Of a stretch of 64,000 bases of DNA, positions 37,646-47,679 are shown piece by piece; within the stretch, counting starts at the first letter, position 1, and every line of letters starts with the position of its first letter. The notes beneath the pieces were generated by a model that saw only the letters and a program-made list of their open reading frames with translations, searched no databases and had not been told where the DNA came from. This DNA is from Hirsutella rhossiliensis (taxonomy: Eukaryota; Ascomycota; Sordariomycetes; Hypocreales; Ophiocordycipitaceae). The translations under genes and the position numbers were made by a program. The stretch covers positions 868,001 through 932,000 of the forward strand of contig NW_025408671.1 in the NCBI RefSeq assembly GCF_020360975.1, read 5' to 3'.

Positions 37646-38027
37646 TTTAACGGGGACGAGGGCATATACCTAAGGCACGCGTAGTACGTAGCTAAGGATT
37701 AGCAGAGCAATTAACTACGTAATTATCTAATTATCGGTCCTATATATAGCTCTAAGGGCCTTAGGTTATAGATATAAGTCTTAGAGATTTCTTTACTCTA
37801 TGCCTCTTTATCTCTACTAGAGTCGCGCAACTAGCGGCCTCTACTTTAAAGGGGAAAAACAAAAATTTAAATTAACTATAATTAAGGAAGATGCCCGATT
37901 AGATAATTAAGGTCTTTATAAAGCCTTTAAGTATACTTCGAAGTAGGTAAGAAGGGGGGGGGGGGCGCTAGGGGTCTTATCCTTTTAACGGGCTAATGTC
38001 TATAGGGGTGCGATCTTACCCGTTAAA
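37646..38027 (-). repeat. Gypsy element 5' LTR
   Basis: This 382-bp copy matches the left LTR apart from transitions and a longer G run (twelve against ten). It keeps a few CA and TG sites that are TA in the left copy, such as AGCAGAGCAA against AGTAAAGTAA. ATAC at 38028-38031 is the right half of the target duplication. The gag Met codon lies about 610 bases inside the element. No tRNA primer site was recognised next to it. Confidence 0.92.
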
Positions 38028-39722
38028 ATACTTAATATCTCGCTTAGAGATACTATAGCTATCTACTATATCGATAATACGAATTCGCGGCTTTATATAA
38101 TAGCGATATACTTCGTCCTTATTATCTATATAGCCGATATAAAATAACGTCTACTATACCTTACTAAGTTTAAGTCTATATACCTCGCCTATATTAAGGC
38201 GACCGCTAAGAAGAATAAAGTTAGCCGTATTACCTAAACCCGGAATATAATCTTTCTTTAGTTTTATAAATATCCGATAATTATTAAATAATAAGTATAG
38301 GTCGCTATAGCCTTTTAGTACTAGACCCTCCTACCGCTACGAAATAGCTCGTGCGAATATCTTCCTTAGCTACTCGGCTATATTAGCTAATAAAAATTAG
38401 ATTACCTAACGTGATCTAAGATCCGCCTATCCCGGTATCTAATAGACTAGACTTTAAAGGGTTTAACGCCGTCTATCGTAGCTCTCTTTAGCTAATATAA
38501 TATTATTTAGTAATAGAATATTATAGAACGTAATTATAAGGTGCTCGTTTAGGTCGATAGGCGAATCTTATAGAACTCCTAGAAACTGCCCTAACCGTTA
38601 TATATATTTACGTAGTTTATAGAACGGCTTAATTCTCTTATTAGCTTCGTTCTATACTAGGAGCTTACCCTCTATAATATACTACCTCTTAATTATATAA
38701 CTTACTAAGTCTAACTTTAGGCTATGCCGTATAGCGTGGTAAATCCCTGTCCGGTCGTTAGTTAAATCTCGTCTACTCTTAAAGAATATTTTAATACTAG
38801 TACCTAAGTCGCTCCTACCGATATAAACTTAGTAGTACTCCCTATTATATTTCCGCTTAATAGTTATCCGTCTTAGGCTAGCTAATTAGTAGTAATAGCT
38901 AATGCTCCTTACTTTTATATAAACCCCTCTCCTAATTATTACCCCGATTTTTAGCTTAAGTTCTTAGCTCGCGATGTCTCCTAATCTCTTAAGAACATCG
39001 GTCGTTGGCTAGAAAGGCATATACTTAATAGTCGGCCGCTATAAGAACTATAGAGCTACTAGGATAGTAGACTAGTACTAAAAGACATAGGGCAATAGGA
39101 AATAAAATCCGCCTATTACTAATCTTTCTAGAATCTTAATAGGGCTATAGTTCCTTAGTATTATATAAACTAGCTATTTAGCCTCGGAACTATATAGTTG
39201 CCTAAAGAATATCGAAAGGAGGTAAGCTACTCGAAGTAATAGATCGTGCTTATCTTAAACCCCTTTACGAAGGCTTAATAACGAGAAAGGCGACGAAGCC
39301 GAAACCTAGTCTAACACCTTATTAAGCTCCTCTAAAGTAACCCCGGATCTAATATAGGACTCGTAGTTAGTAGCCGATATTACGTGTTCGATATAGGATA
39401 TAAAGTCTAGGCCGTCGGTAGTCTTCTATCTTTATAGCTCTTCTATCCGAGATAATCTAAGACCTTATATACGTTATATAATAGGCTTAAGCTGCTTCTC
39501 CCTTAGACCGAATACTCGATCTAGTCTATAGTAGGGAAAGAGATAAGATAAGAATGCGATAGCACCGGGTCCTCGACGTAGTATAATTCCGTTATACTTA
39601 TTAAACTAAGTAAGAACAACGCGCGAGTCGTGCCTCTAGCGCTTATCGGTCTCGATTAACTACTTACTATTATAGTTAAGTTTATTAAGGAGGTCGTAGA
39701 GGAGTTTAAATAGAAAAGATAT
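38028..39722 (-). pseudogene. ATP-dependent DNA ligase relic, N-terminal part
   Basis: The minus-strand frame starts at ATA (39720-39722, probably a RIPed ATG): SFLFKLLYDLLNKL, GAIAFLSYLFPYYRLDRVFG, GLRLSRIEEL, TTDGLDFISYIEHVISATNY, VTLEELNKVLD. Towards the gypsy it reads IFIKLKKDYIPGLGNTANFI, TLFYIGYIDNKDEVYRY, KPRIRIIDIVDSYSISKRD. The KLKKDYIPGLGDTADF block is the adenylation-domain end of a fungal family of ATP-dependent DNA ligase domain proteins (ligase IV-like region WxKLKxxY). The rest of the protein follows at 25455-24850. Interruptions are RIP stops. It is a whole gene relic split by a 12.6-kb insertion. Confidence 0.8.
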
Positions 39723-40142
39723 ATTAAAAAGGGTTATCGTTTACTTATATAAGCGAAGTATTAATATTTAGGCAATAAAGAACTATACTAGGTTATAAAA
39801 TAAATAGGAATTTATATAGGTAGGAATAGACTTAAGGTAGTAAAATAATAGATAATGATTTAAGCGACCCTAAAGAGAGTAGTGAGTGCCTTTATATAGC
39901 CTTGGCCCTAGGGGGTAGTACCCCTTAATATAAGCTCTAGTAAATTATCCCGTAAGTCTTCCGTAGTATAAGTTTGGCCGCCTTATAGTATCTTTTAGCC
40001 GGGTTAACTTATATAGATTCCTCCTCTTTCGGGGCTATGGTCCGCTATTAGCTTAGCCGAAGCCCGTGAGCTACCCCTTAGGGCAAACGTCTAATAGTTA
40101 GCTTAAGTCTTTAACCCTGCCTTATATTAGATAGTCTATGTA
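39723..40142. other. RIPed spacer between ligase relic and repeat R1
   Basis: This stretch would contain the promoter of the ligase relic. It is RIPed; I saw no gene. A CCTTGGCCCTAGGGGGTAGT block near 39900-39920 is slightly GC-rich but has no recognisable role. Confidence 0.4.
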
Positions 40143-40302
40143 TCCCTAGCTAGGACACCTCTAGCTTCTATATCTACGCGCCGATTATATCCGCTATTTC
40201 TCTAAATCTACTAGCAGCCGACTTCTAAATAGGCACCGGGACGAATCTCTAGAGTAACTAGGCGGACTGCCTCTTCCGAATTATATAGACTGGCCCGTAA
40301 CG
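40143..40302. repeat. Dispersed repeat R1, copy 2
   Basis: This copy matches 19010-19160 in the same orientation. Its right edge coincides with the point where LINE copy B homology begins, so R1 or the element carrying it was probably the site at which the LINE was cut off. Confidence 0.7.
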
Positions 40303-41740
40303 CGGAAGTAGGCTAGGTGGTAGTCCTAGTATAGGCAGCCCTCGTATTGCTCCCTCACTGCCTCGCCGATGTAGTTCTAGGCCCAACCTAGCATCCGCAC
40401 AGTAATGCCGTCGACTCCTAGGGAGGTGTTCCCGGTGGACGTGCAGGCATGCGCGCGTCGGCTAGCGTAACCTGCAGTCGAGGCTCTGTGCGAGGCCCGT
40501 ACCTCCGGAACCTAGGGGTCTAGGATGTCGTCTACGGCCACGCGCCTCTCTAGAATCTCGGCCCGAAGTACGTCCGCCTTTTCCGTCTAAGTTTCGTAGA
40601 CCGCCCCGCCTACTTATATAGGCGGGGCCCGGAACGGACTCGGCCTCCTCGACCACCGCATGACCTTATAGATATCCTGATTGCTCTCGGCGCCTTCTAA
40701 GATCCTCTGCTAGAAGCGTCTCTTGGCTCGCTGGACCGCCTAGCGCAGCCCCTGTCGGGCTACCTAGACGTGCCTGCCGTGCCCTGTGGGAAACTGCGGC
40801 TGCGGCGGCACACTCGTCGTTCTACCAGGCGGTGCCTCTCGTGTTCTTTCTAGGCCGCCGGCCCGCGGCATTAGCCGCTTCTTAAAGCAGGCGAGACAGT
40901 GCCTCGGCTAGTCTCTCTAGGTACCGGGGCCTAGCTGCCGGTCGGGGTAGCTCTATGACCCTAGCTCGCGTAAGTTCTTCGAATCCCTTTATCCTTTCCT
41001 CCGAGCTTAACCTTAGTCTAGCTATTCTCGTAGGTAGGAGAGCCCCGCTAGGGAACGTAATGCTAATTATAAAGTTATTAGAGCCTATAAAGAGGTGGTC
41101 TTCTATAAGCGCGTTAGCGGCGGGAATATTAGCAAAGGCTAGGTCGATAGAGTTACCCCGGACGTGCGTGGCCTTGCCTGGCGCGTTGAGTAGCCCGAGC
41201 CTGTTATAAGCCGCCTATTCTGCAATGGCCGTCCCGTATCTTACGCTCCGTACTCTAGGCTACTAGAAGCAGTGGTAGGCGTTAAAGTCGCCCGCGATAA
41301 GGCACTTTTTAGGGACCTCCTACTTATAGAGGAGGTAGTTAAGTGGCTTAGGGTTCCCCTCGTGTCGGTAGAAGTTAATAATAAGGATGCCGTTAACCCG
41401 AAGCTAGAGTATATCGCGCGTAGGTATAGAGTAGATTTACTCTACCCGGATATTCGCATCGTTACGGGCGTATAATATCACCCTTAGGGCTTAGTCTAGA
41501 TCCTATGCTCGTTCTAGTATAAAGGCGTAGAGGGTCTAGTATATCTAGATCTTATATATCCCGCTCTCTTTTCTATCTAGACGTTCGGTTCCTAAATAAG
41601 CACGATGCCGTAATCTTCTACTTCTGCTAGTCGTAAGGCCATACTATAATAAGGCTCTACTTTGCTACGTTGGCCTAGAGAACTCGGATTATCCTCCTAT
41701 CGCGGGTTCTTTATCTCGGGGACCTATTACTTATAGGGAT
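40303..41740 (-). pseudogene. LINE copy B ORF2 fragment (endonuclease and start of RT)
   Basis: On the minus strand the endonuclease includes KKCLIAGDFNAYH at about 41270-41312 and an upstream LLQEP-like region near 41600. Further left the RT linker includes EEC-like and SLGVDGITVRMLG segments near 40400-40430, equivalent to GPDNITVRMLR in copy A. Both ORF1 and the endonuclease are crossed by in-frame TAG/TAA stops. The RT catalytic motifs lie beyond the truncation. Confidence 0.7.
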
Positions 41741-41749
41741 CCGGGCGCG

Positions 41750-43390
41750 TGCTCTATCGACGTCTCTTTTTAAGAGACTTAGGGCTGTCTATTGCGACTA
41801 CTATCTCGTCCTAAAGTGGAAGAAGCGCCGTGGGGTCGGGCGCTTACACGCTAGAGGGAGGTGGCCGCTTTATCTAGCGGGCCTCGACGGCTCTTACGTA
41901 GGGTAAAGGGGTCGGTCCTTAGGATAGCTAGGGAGAGGTGGTTGGCGCCAGCCGTTCGAGTTCTATATTAGTTTGCCGATATAGCCGGGAGCCTATCTTC
42001 CTTACTACGTGCTTTTCGATCTTAGATAGCCGCACGAGTTAGCCGTGTAAGCGCCTAGGTCTAGCAGGGCACTCCTTATGGTCTGCCTAGAAGGGCCCGA
42101 AGTAGTTCGCGCACCTCTCCGGGCGATTATAGTCGTTACTATAATAGTCTTTTCCGCTATAGCGTCGGCACGCCTATTTTTAGTCGCAGATAAAGTAGGA
42201 GTGGTAGTCCTAGCAATTATTATATTAGGTAGGTCGGGGGTTCTTAGTAATCGGTCGCGCTAATCGGCTAGTGCCGAAGAGTCACTATATCTCCTATATA
42301 GCCGCCTTAAACTATATAATTATCGTCACGGTAGGCTGGTCTAAGCCCTCGGCGTATCTTTTAGCTTCGTAAACGTCTACTAGTTCTACGCCTATCCGTA
42401 GCTTAATCTCTTCTCTAATAGCTTGGCTATAGTCTACTATAGACCCCTAGATATTCGTGAGCTGCCTAGGGCAGTCGGCCACCGCATAAGTGTGCTACTT
42501 CTAGAAGCCTTTAACCGCTTCGGCTCCGAGGCAGGCCGCCTAGTCGCCCTGCCTTTTAATTAGCAAGTCCCTCGCCTCCCGGTCTAAGATACGAATGCCC
42601 ATCCGGTCTTTACTCGGGCGACTTATGGCATGCGTTCTATACTAAGATTAAGCGTCTTGGCTACGTGGGCTCCCCTGGTGGCCCCACGCTAGAGATCCGT
42701 TAGTGAGCCGCACGAAGACGCGTAGGTCGTCCCTTAGGCGGCTGGACGTGTGGGTCGGGGCTGGCCGGCAGGGGCCTGCGCCATCCCCTTCTAGGCCATA
42801 GCGGCTTAGGTCGCTGCGGCAGCCGCCCCGTCTCTTCCGTGGCAGTTATTAGCGTTCTTGCCCGCGCGTATAGGCGCGCCGTTAAGTAGCTAAGGAAGCC
42901 GCGCGAGAAGTCCTTAGCGAAGTTAAGCGCGTGGCCTAAGGTAAACTAGGCGGCCATCCGGTCGAAGGCGGTGCTAAATGCGCGGAAGACTTCTGTCTGG
43001 CTGGCGATAAGTCTCCGCCGCGTGAGCAACCGTTACTGCTGGGCCTCGAGCCTCGGGCAGGTCGTCCGGTTTATTGGTCTCGGCTTCGTCTGCTACGTCT
43101 CTAATTATAGCATCTTGCTAGTCGATGTCGGTGTTGGCGCGGTTATAGCTCGTGGAACCGAATAGAGAGCCGTTGGGTTACTATGCGCATCGTCGTAACT
43201 GCAGTTTAGCAAGACCGTCGCGGGGGGACTGCTAGAGGAGCGCTTCTCTAGATCTAGAAGCGTTCGTAGTCGTTATCGGCTCCTATTCTTAGGACGTAGT
43301 CGCGCCTCGTCTACGGGGTTAGGCGCTATCGCCTCCCTTAGCTCGCGCTAAGCGTAGTGCTAGACGCCCTTATTAGCGGCCGTGTATTAT
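41750..43390 (-). pseudogene. LINE copy B ORF1 relic
   Basis: This region corresponds to ORF1 of copy A by position, between the endonuclease and the 5' end. DNA similarity is visible at several blocks, for example the Trp/Val-rich region near 42300-42480 and the segment GGTCGTCCCT near 42727 against GGTCTTCCTG in copy A. The zinc-knuckle region near 42030-42260 is scrambled by stops and Cys-to-Tyr changes, and I could not reconstruct it. The plus-strand open frames in this interval are antisense shadows. Confidence 0.55.
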
Positions 43391-43898
43391 ATATAGCGAA
43401 TTCCTTAATAATTAACGCTAAGAAAGTAGGAATATAAGGGAGTATGCCTAGCTCGCGATAACCCTATATAGAGACCTATTTTTATAGACGCTAGATATAG
43501 GTCCTATAGCCTAATACCTTAGTATATACGGTCGTAGGTATAAAGAGCTTATCGCCGCGGTTCGGGACTAGATAGGTCTAGGATCGGTACTAACGGTCGC
43601 TATATAGATACCTATTAGGCATTATCTTCTATTCGTCGATATTACGTGGGAGATATATACGTAATCGTCGTAGCTTAGATTTAAGCTCGTAGGTATATTA
43701 GGTTATCCCTAGCGGTCGGTAGAACCTTAGGAGGCGGTGCCGTCTACTAGGGGCCGGCGTAGGCCGGCGTTATCTAGCGATAGAGGAGTATTATTAGGCG
43801 CGAGGGGCTTCGATCCCTCCGATAGATATCCTACTATAGTATACTTTAGACCTATTATATCCTAGTCCTTATTAAGTATATAGCTATCTTATAAAGGC
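43391..43898. other. RIPed spacer, nothing recognised
   Basis: TpA-rich DNA between two LINE copies. A duplicated GGCCGGCGTAGGCCGGCGTT motif lies near 43752-43771. No gene was seen. Confidence 0.4.
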
Positions 43899-43911
43899 AT
43901 CTATCTTATAA
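43899..43911. repeat. Target-site duplication of LINE copy C, left
   Basis: ATCTATCTTATAA here is identical to 45610-45622; the preceding C is shared as well, so the duplication may be 14 bp. The identity of both copies suggests a young insertion, and its lack of CA makes it insensitive to RIP in any case. Confidence 0.9.
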
Positions 43912-44509
43912 TTATTATTATTATTATTGTATTTTCCGTCCAGCGACCTTTAGGTCGCTCAGGTCCCCGAGACGGGGCACAGGACGTGCTGAGCTGCTGG
44001 AAGTCTACTATCGCGGAGTAGGCCCACAATACGCGAAACGAAACGAGTACCAATCCGCGTCTTCTGCCCCTTCCACAGAACGTAAACAATCCACCATTCA
44101 GCATTTCATCGGCTCAAAGGCGCTTCTTTGCTCAGCCTGCTGCCCGTCAGCGGGACGTTCAGGCGCGACAGCCATGTCTTTCGTTTTGGCCTCACAGGGC
44201 CGGTTCCGGAGAGCACCCTCCGCCCGGCCGAGTCGGGTAAGAGAAAATGGGTGTGTGCAAACAAAGGGAAGGAAGGAGGGAAAGCGGTTGCTGCCGCCTA
44301 GTGGCGAGGGCAGATCGTTCCAAAGAACGAGCTTGCCTTCGCCACCTTGACGAACTGGTCGAAGTCTCTGCCTATTGCTCGGTTGACCGCCGCGCTCGGT
44401 GAGGGTGCCAACCTCATCCGATGTCGCGGCGCGATCTTCCGGCAATAGAAGAGATGCTTTGGTTCTTTTCGTCGACCACATGAGCACGTCAGTCGCGCAT
44501 CGTCGTGGT

Positions 44510-45130
44510 TCAACCTTTCGTGGTAATCAGCGAAGTCCCGTGGTGGGTTCTTGCTGCGAGCAGATGGTGGAGCAGAGGTCGTGGAATGGTAAGTTCTGGC
44601 GGGCAGCCAGTCGTGGCATCGAGGTCGAGGACCCTGTACTGTTGGGGTGCAGAAACTTCCCACCAGGCTTTGAATGCGTCTTTTGGTCGCTGCCTAGCGA
44701 CCTTGCGCAGATATGCCAGCGTCGGGAGAGCGTCTGCAGGCTCGGGTTGAGAGGTTCCTGCCTTTGCTAAGGCGTCTGCCTGCTCGTTACCTGGGATGTT
44801 GGTGTGGCCGGGGATCCAGCGGATCTCAGTGGCACCATGTTCTGCGGCCAAGGCCTGGAATTCCAGGAACTCCTTCTGGGAGGAATCTGACGGCATGCCT
44901 TGAAGACACGTCGCGACCGCGAGGTTATCGAGGCATACGACAATCTGGTCTGCAGCCGGGAGGCTCAACGCAGCACGCAGACCCTCTGAGAGCCTCTCGC
45001 CTCGGCATCAAAGACCTCAGCAAGCCCAAGACGGCCGTTACCGCTGAGGACGGTGAGTCCATCCTGATGTACCGCATAGCCGTACCCCGCGGCTCCCTCC
45101 GGGAGAGGGATCCGTCCGAGTAGACGATTG
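44510..45130 (-). pseudogene. LINE copy C RNase H domain, frameshifted
   Basis: The minus strand shows IVYSDGS near 45120, GYGYAVHQDG, EVFDAEARG with the catalytic Glu, then a frameshift near 44990, after which VCLDNLAVATCLQG, WIPGHTNIPGNEQADALAKA and AYLRKVARQRPKDAFKAWWE follow. It is clearly homologous to the RNase H of copy A (WIPGHADIPGNEEAD). Downstream of the domain, 44098-44510 holds ORF2 tail and 3' untranslated sequence. Confidence 0.85.
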
Positions 45131-45609
45131 CTGTCCGTGGAGCAACTGATTGGAGCCACTCGCCGAAGTTTGCCGCCGATTCTTCTTTCGGCGCAGTTTG
45201 CAGGGTCCACGCTGGTCGCTGGCGAACCTACGTGCGAGAAGGTCTGGCCTGGCGCACCTTGGGAGCAGCTCGTCAGTGCGACGCAGTCTGGTCCGGAAAG
45301 GTTGTCGTGGACGCTGGTATTTTAACTTAATGGCCCTGTTGATGACAGGGCCCGGATCGGCTTCGTTCGCACCGCAAGCGGGTGCGCTTCGTCGAGGGAC
45401 TTGAGACGGGCTGTGAAGCGCGTTCGACACGCCTGGAGCAGGTGCGAAACTGGCGGTATGCCCGCCTCCCGGTGCCTGGCGCTGAGCGGCGTCGTCTTCC
45501 AGACCGGGAGGATGGCTCGCATGGCCGTGTTGAGCGACTTGTCCATCCGCCGGATGAGGTGCCGTATTCTTGATGGCCCTTCCTTTGCCGGCTTATTCCA
45601 TCGCGGGCC
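45131..45609 (-). pseudogene. LINE copy C, RT C-terminal remnant
   Basis: The minus strand reads LNTAMRAILPVWKTTPLSA, REAGIPPVSHLL and ARLKSLDEAHPL, equivalent to LYTSLRAILPVWRTTPTNV and following in copy A. It stops abruptly at the 5' truncation. A separate frame carries LKYQRPRQPFRTRLRRTDEL, so a frameshift is present here too. Confidence 0.8.
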
Positions 45610-45622
45610 ATCTATCTTATAA
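45610..45622. repeat. Target-site duplication of LINE copy C, right
   Basis: This is the matching ATCTATCTTATAA copy at the truncated 5' end of the element. RIPed DNA starts immediately after it. Confidence 0.9.
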
Positions 45623-46430
45623 GGTAGGAGTGCTTACTAGCTATAGGGCAGCTAGTAGAGGTGTATTTTAGCTATAGCGGGGCGACTTATAGAGGCGTTA
45701 ATATTTAACTGTTGCTAAGTATAGTAACTATCTTAAGAAGGTATAAAGCGGGAGAGGGTTCCGGCTACCGGTATAGCTCCTTAAAGAATAATAACGTTTA
45801 TATCCTTACGTAAGGCAACTATTTTAAGAAGAGGGGTAGCACTATAGGTAGTATTTCGTAAGTACTCCCTTATATCCTAGCTATAACTTAAAGGCCGGTA
45901 TTACCGAACTAACTAACTCTATATATATAGAGGCGTAAAATATAGCTAAGCTATAATTTATATTTATAAGGATACTCCCGTAGATACTATAGTACGCGCT
46001 AATATATATAGACCTACTATATATAAACCCTAAACGAAGTAGTATTTAAAGCAATATAAAGCTAGCTATAGGTAACGTCTTAATAAGGACCTAGAAGCTC
46101 TATTTACCCGTCGCGGCTAAGGTAGTATTATTATAGGTGTTTAGGTATATATACCTAAAAGTAGCGTTACTAAAGTAAGTCTTAAAGAGGACGCTATCTA
46201 ATAGTATAAGTTTTAGCTCTTAGTTATTTTCTTATAAACGACTTAGAGACCCCTTATCTCCTACCTTCCTTTCCTTATTTTCTTCTCGCTAACTATACCT
46301 AAGAATACTTTAATACTATCCTAGCGATAATATATTAATTTATTTCTACTTAGACTTAGGTAGGCAGTTTATAGGTTTTATAAATATTTATCTATAGCTG
46401 CCTACTATCGTCCTATAAAAGGAATATATA
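45623..46430. other. RIPed DNA, nothing recognised
   Basis: This is TpA-rich sequence between LINE copy C and the next gene relic. No motif was seen on either strand. Confidence 0.4.
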
Positions 46431-46439
46431 TCGTAACTA

Positions 46440-47078
46440 TAGATATAGGATACTATAATAAGGTATATTGCTTATCCTACTATTAAGAAGAAAGATATAC
46501 GTTAGTTAAGTGCTCTTATCGGAGCGCGTTCTACTTTTGCCTACGTAGCGTAACGGTCTTCGCGATACCTACTACTTTTTCGAGCAGTATTCGAAGCACC
46601 CTAAAGTAAAGGCACGAAGAGGCGCTACCTAAGTAAATAGCGTATTGCTCGCCCTTACGGCGTTTCGCGTAACCGTTATTTTATCTGCTTCGAACTTAGC
46701 GCCGCTCTGCCGCTCCCCCTTAACCGCGTCGTCGATAATCGCTCGGGGCCCTTATAGTAGGACGTGCGTAAGAACGTTAAAGACTCGGATAATAGGGGTA
46801 CGGACACCGACTTAGTTATCGGCGATAACCCCCTCGATAGCGTTATACTTAGCGGCTCCGTCGATAAAGCCGCTAGGAACTATAAGAAGGCTAAGGTTAA
46901 CCTCCTTAGGGGGGGGGCGGCATCCTACTACTCGGTCGAGGTCCCTAGCGCGACGATAGGACGAGGAAGAAGGGAACGAGATAAACTATATAACCCTCTA
47001 GCGCCCTATAGGGCTAACGAGCGTATAAAGGTAATAACGTGCGAGGAATATATTATCTATTCCGGGTACCGCTAGACC
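46440..47078 (+). pseudogene. RIPed gene relic, unrecognised
   Basis: One plus-strand frame runs for about 200 codons with only five or six TAG/TAA stops, far fewer than background, and its last 103 codons (46764-47075) are uninterrupted. It reads ALIGARSTFAYVA, RYLLLFRAVFEAP, RIARPYGVSRNRYFICFELS, LPLPLNRVVDNRSG, VIGDNPLDSVILSGSVDKAA and YRANERIKVITCEEYIIYS. The composition looks like a globular protein with an acidic middle. I do not recognise it. Weakly open frame continues for some way after the stop at 47076. It faces the relic at 47680-48610 on the other strand. Confidence 0.5.
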
Positions 47079-47679
47079 TCCTTTACCTAGTATAATAGTA
47101 AGCGCTTCCGCGAGTAGGCCTCCTCCGGCGAGGGTAAGACCTTAATCGAGCCTTCCCTATATCTAGGAGGCCTTTCGTAGGTTTTAATATAGGCTTAAGA
47201 AGATACGGTATACGCCTCTTAATATTATCTAAGTCGCTCGCCGGCTAGTTCTATATATGCCCTCTCGTTAGGCATTATAGGATCCCCTTTTCTTTCTTTA
47301 TACCTACGCTATAGTTCTTCTACTTAGATAGGGTTACGAGGGTAAATAGCGGGAGAAGGGTAGAGAGAATACTAGTAGTTTAAGGTGCTTTTCTAGGGGA
47401 GCATTTTAAAGTACTTTAGCCTTTATACTTAGTTTAGTTTAAAGGCATTTACGCTAGCTAGATTAAGCTAACGTAGGTGCTAATAATACCGGCTAAAGGG
47501 TAAGCGTTAGTAGTGCCGATAGCCTAGATACCTATGCCCTTGCCTATATTAGAACCTTTAAGTATAATTAAGAAGTAGTATACTATATCTAGACTAGAGA
47601 AAGCTAGCTTTAAATAAAGATAGTATTTTAAAAAGTAGTTATATATCTTATCTCCTTAGATTAGTACCTACGCCGGTTT

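Larger units (their letters stand above)
25456..38027 (-). mobile_element. Full-length Ty3/gypsy LTR retrotransposon, about 12.6 kb, RIPed
   Basis: Two direct repeats (25456-25836 and 37646-38027) with inverted ends TTTAACGGG and CCCGTTAAA bound the element, and ATAC flanks both sides as a target duplication. The minus-strand order is gag, protease, RT, RNase H, integrase, which is the Ty3/gypsy order. Reading on the minus strand, a purine tract (AGGGAGGAG) sits directly before the left LTR, as a 3' polypurine primer should. Gag-pol occupies about 37033-30600. Between the integrase and the 3' LTR lie about 4.8 kb more than usual, holding two possible antisense ORFs. All coding parts are full of RIP stops. 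The element interrupts a DNA ligase relic. Confidence 0.9.
40303..43390 (-). mobile_element. Tad-like LINE, copy B, 3'-truncated and partly RIPed
   Basis: The block is co-linear with about 2100-5000 of copy A: shared landmarks include GCATCCGCAC-GTAAT-GTCG in the RT, the GDFNA block of the endonuclease and the order EN then ORF1 to the right. It keeps many CA and TG sites but also carries many TA-type stops, an intermediate level of RIP. The left end stops inside the RT, against repeat R1, so RT core, RNase H and 3' end are missing. The right end near 43390 is placed by composition. It stands between copies A/C (no RIP) and the fully RIPed background in degree of mutation. Confidence 0.75.
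43912..45609 (-). mobile_element. Tad-like LINE, copy C, recent 5'-truncated insertion without RIP
   Basis: A GC-rich block sits sharply inside RIPed DNA. On the minus strand it ends in an AAT-repeat tail (43911-43927, read as ATT repeats on the plus strand), the 3' tail of the LINE. The 13-bp ATCTATCTTATAA occurs directly left (43899-43911) and directly right (45610-45622), a target-site duplication. The 5' end is cut off inside the RT thumb, as is usual for target-primed insertion. It contains abundant CA and TG. Frameshifts in the coding parts show that it came from, or became, a dead copy. Confidence 0.92.

Noticed and set aside
40462..43165. Several open frames in LINE copy B (40462-40656, 40955-41209, 41272-41475, 42078-42263, 42971-43165)
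   Set aside because: They fall opposite or out of frame to the co-linear LINE ORF1 and endonuclease and have no motif of their own.
44098..44663. Minus-strand frames at 44098-44487 and 44298-44663 as separate genes
   Set aside because: They are the ORF2 tail and 3' untranslated region of LINE copy C in shifted frames.
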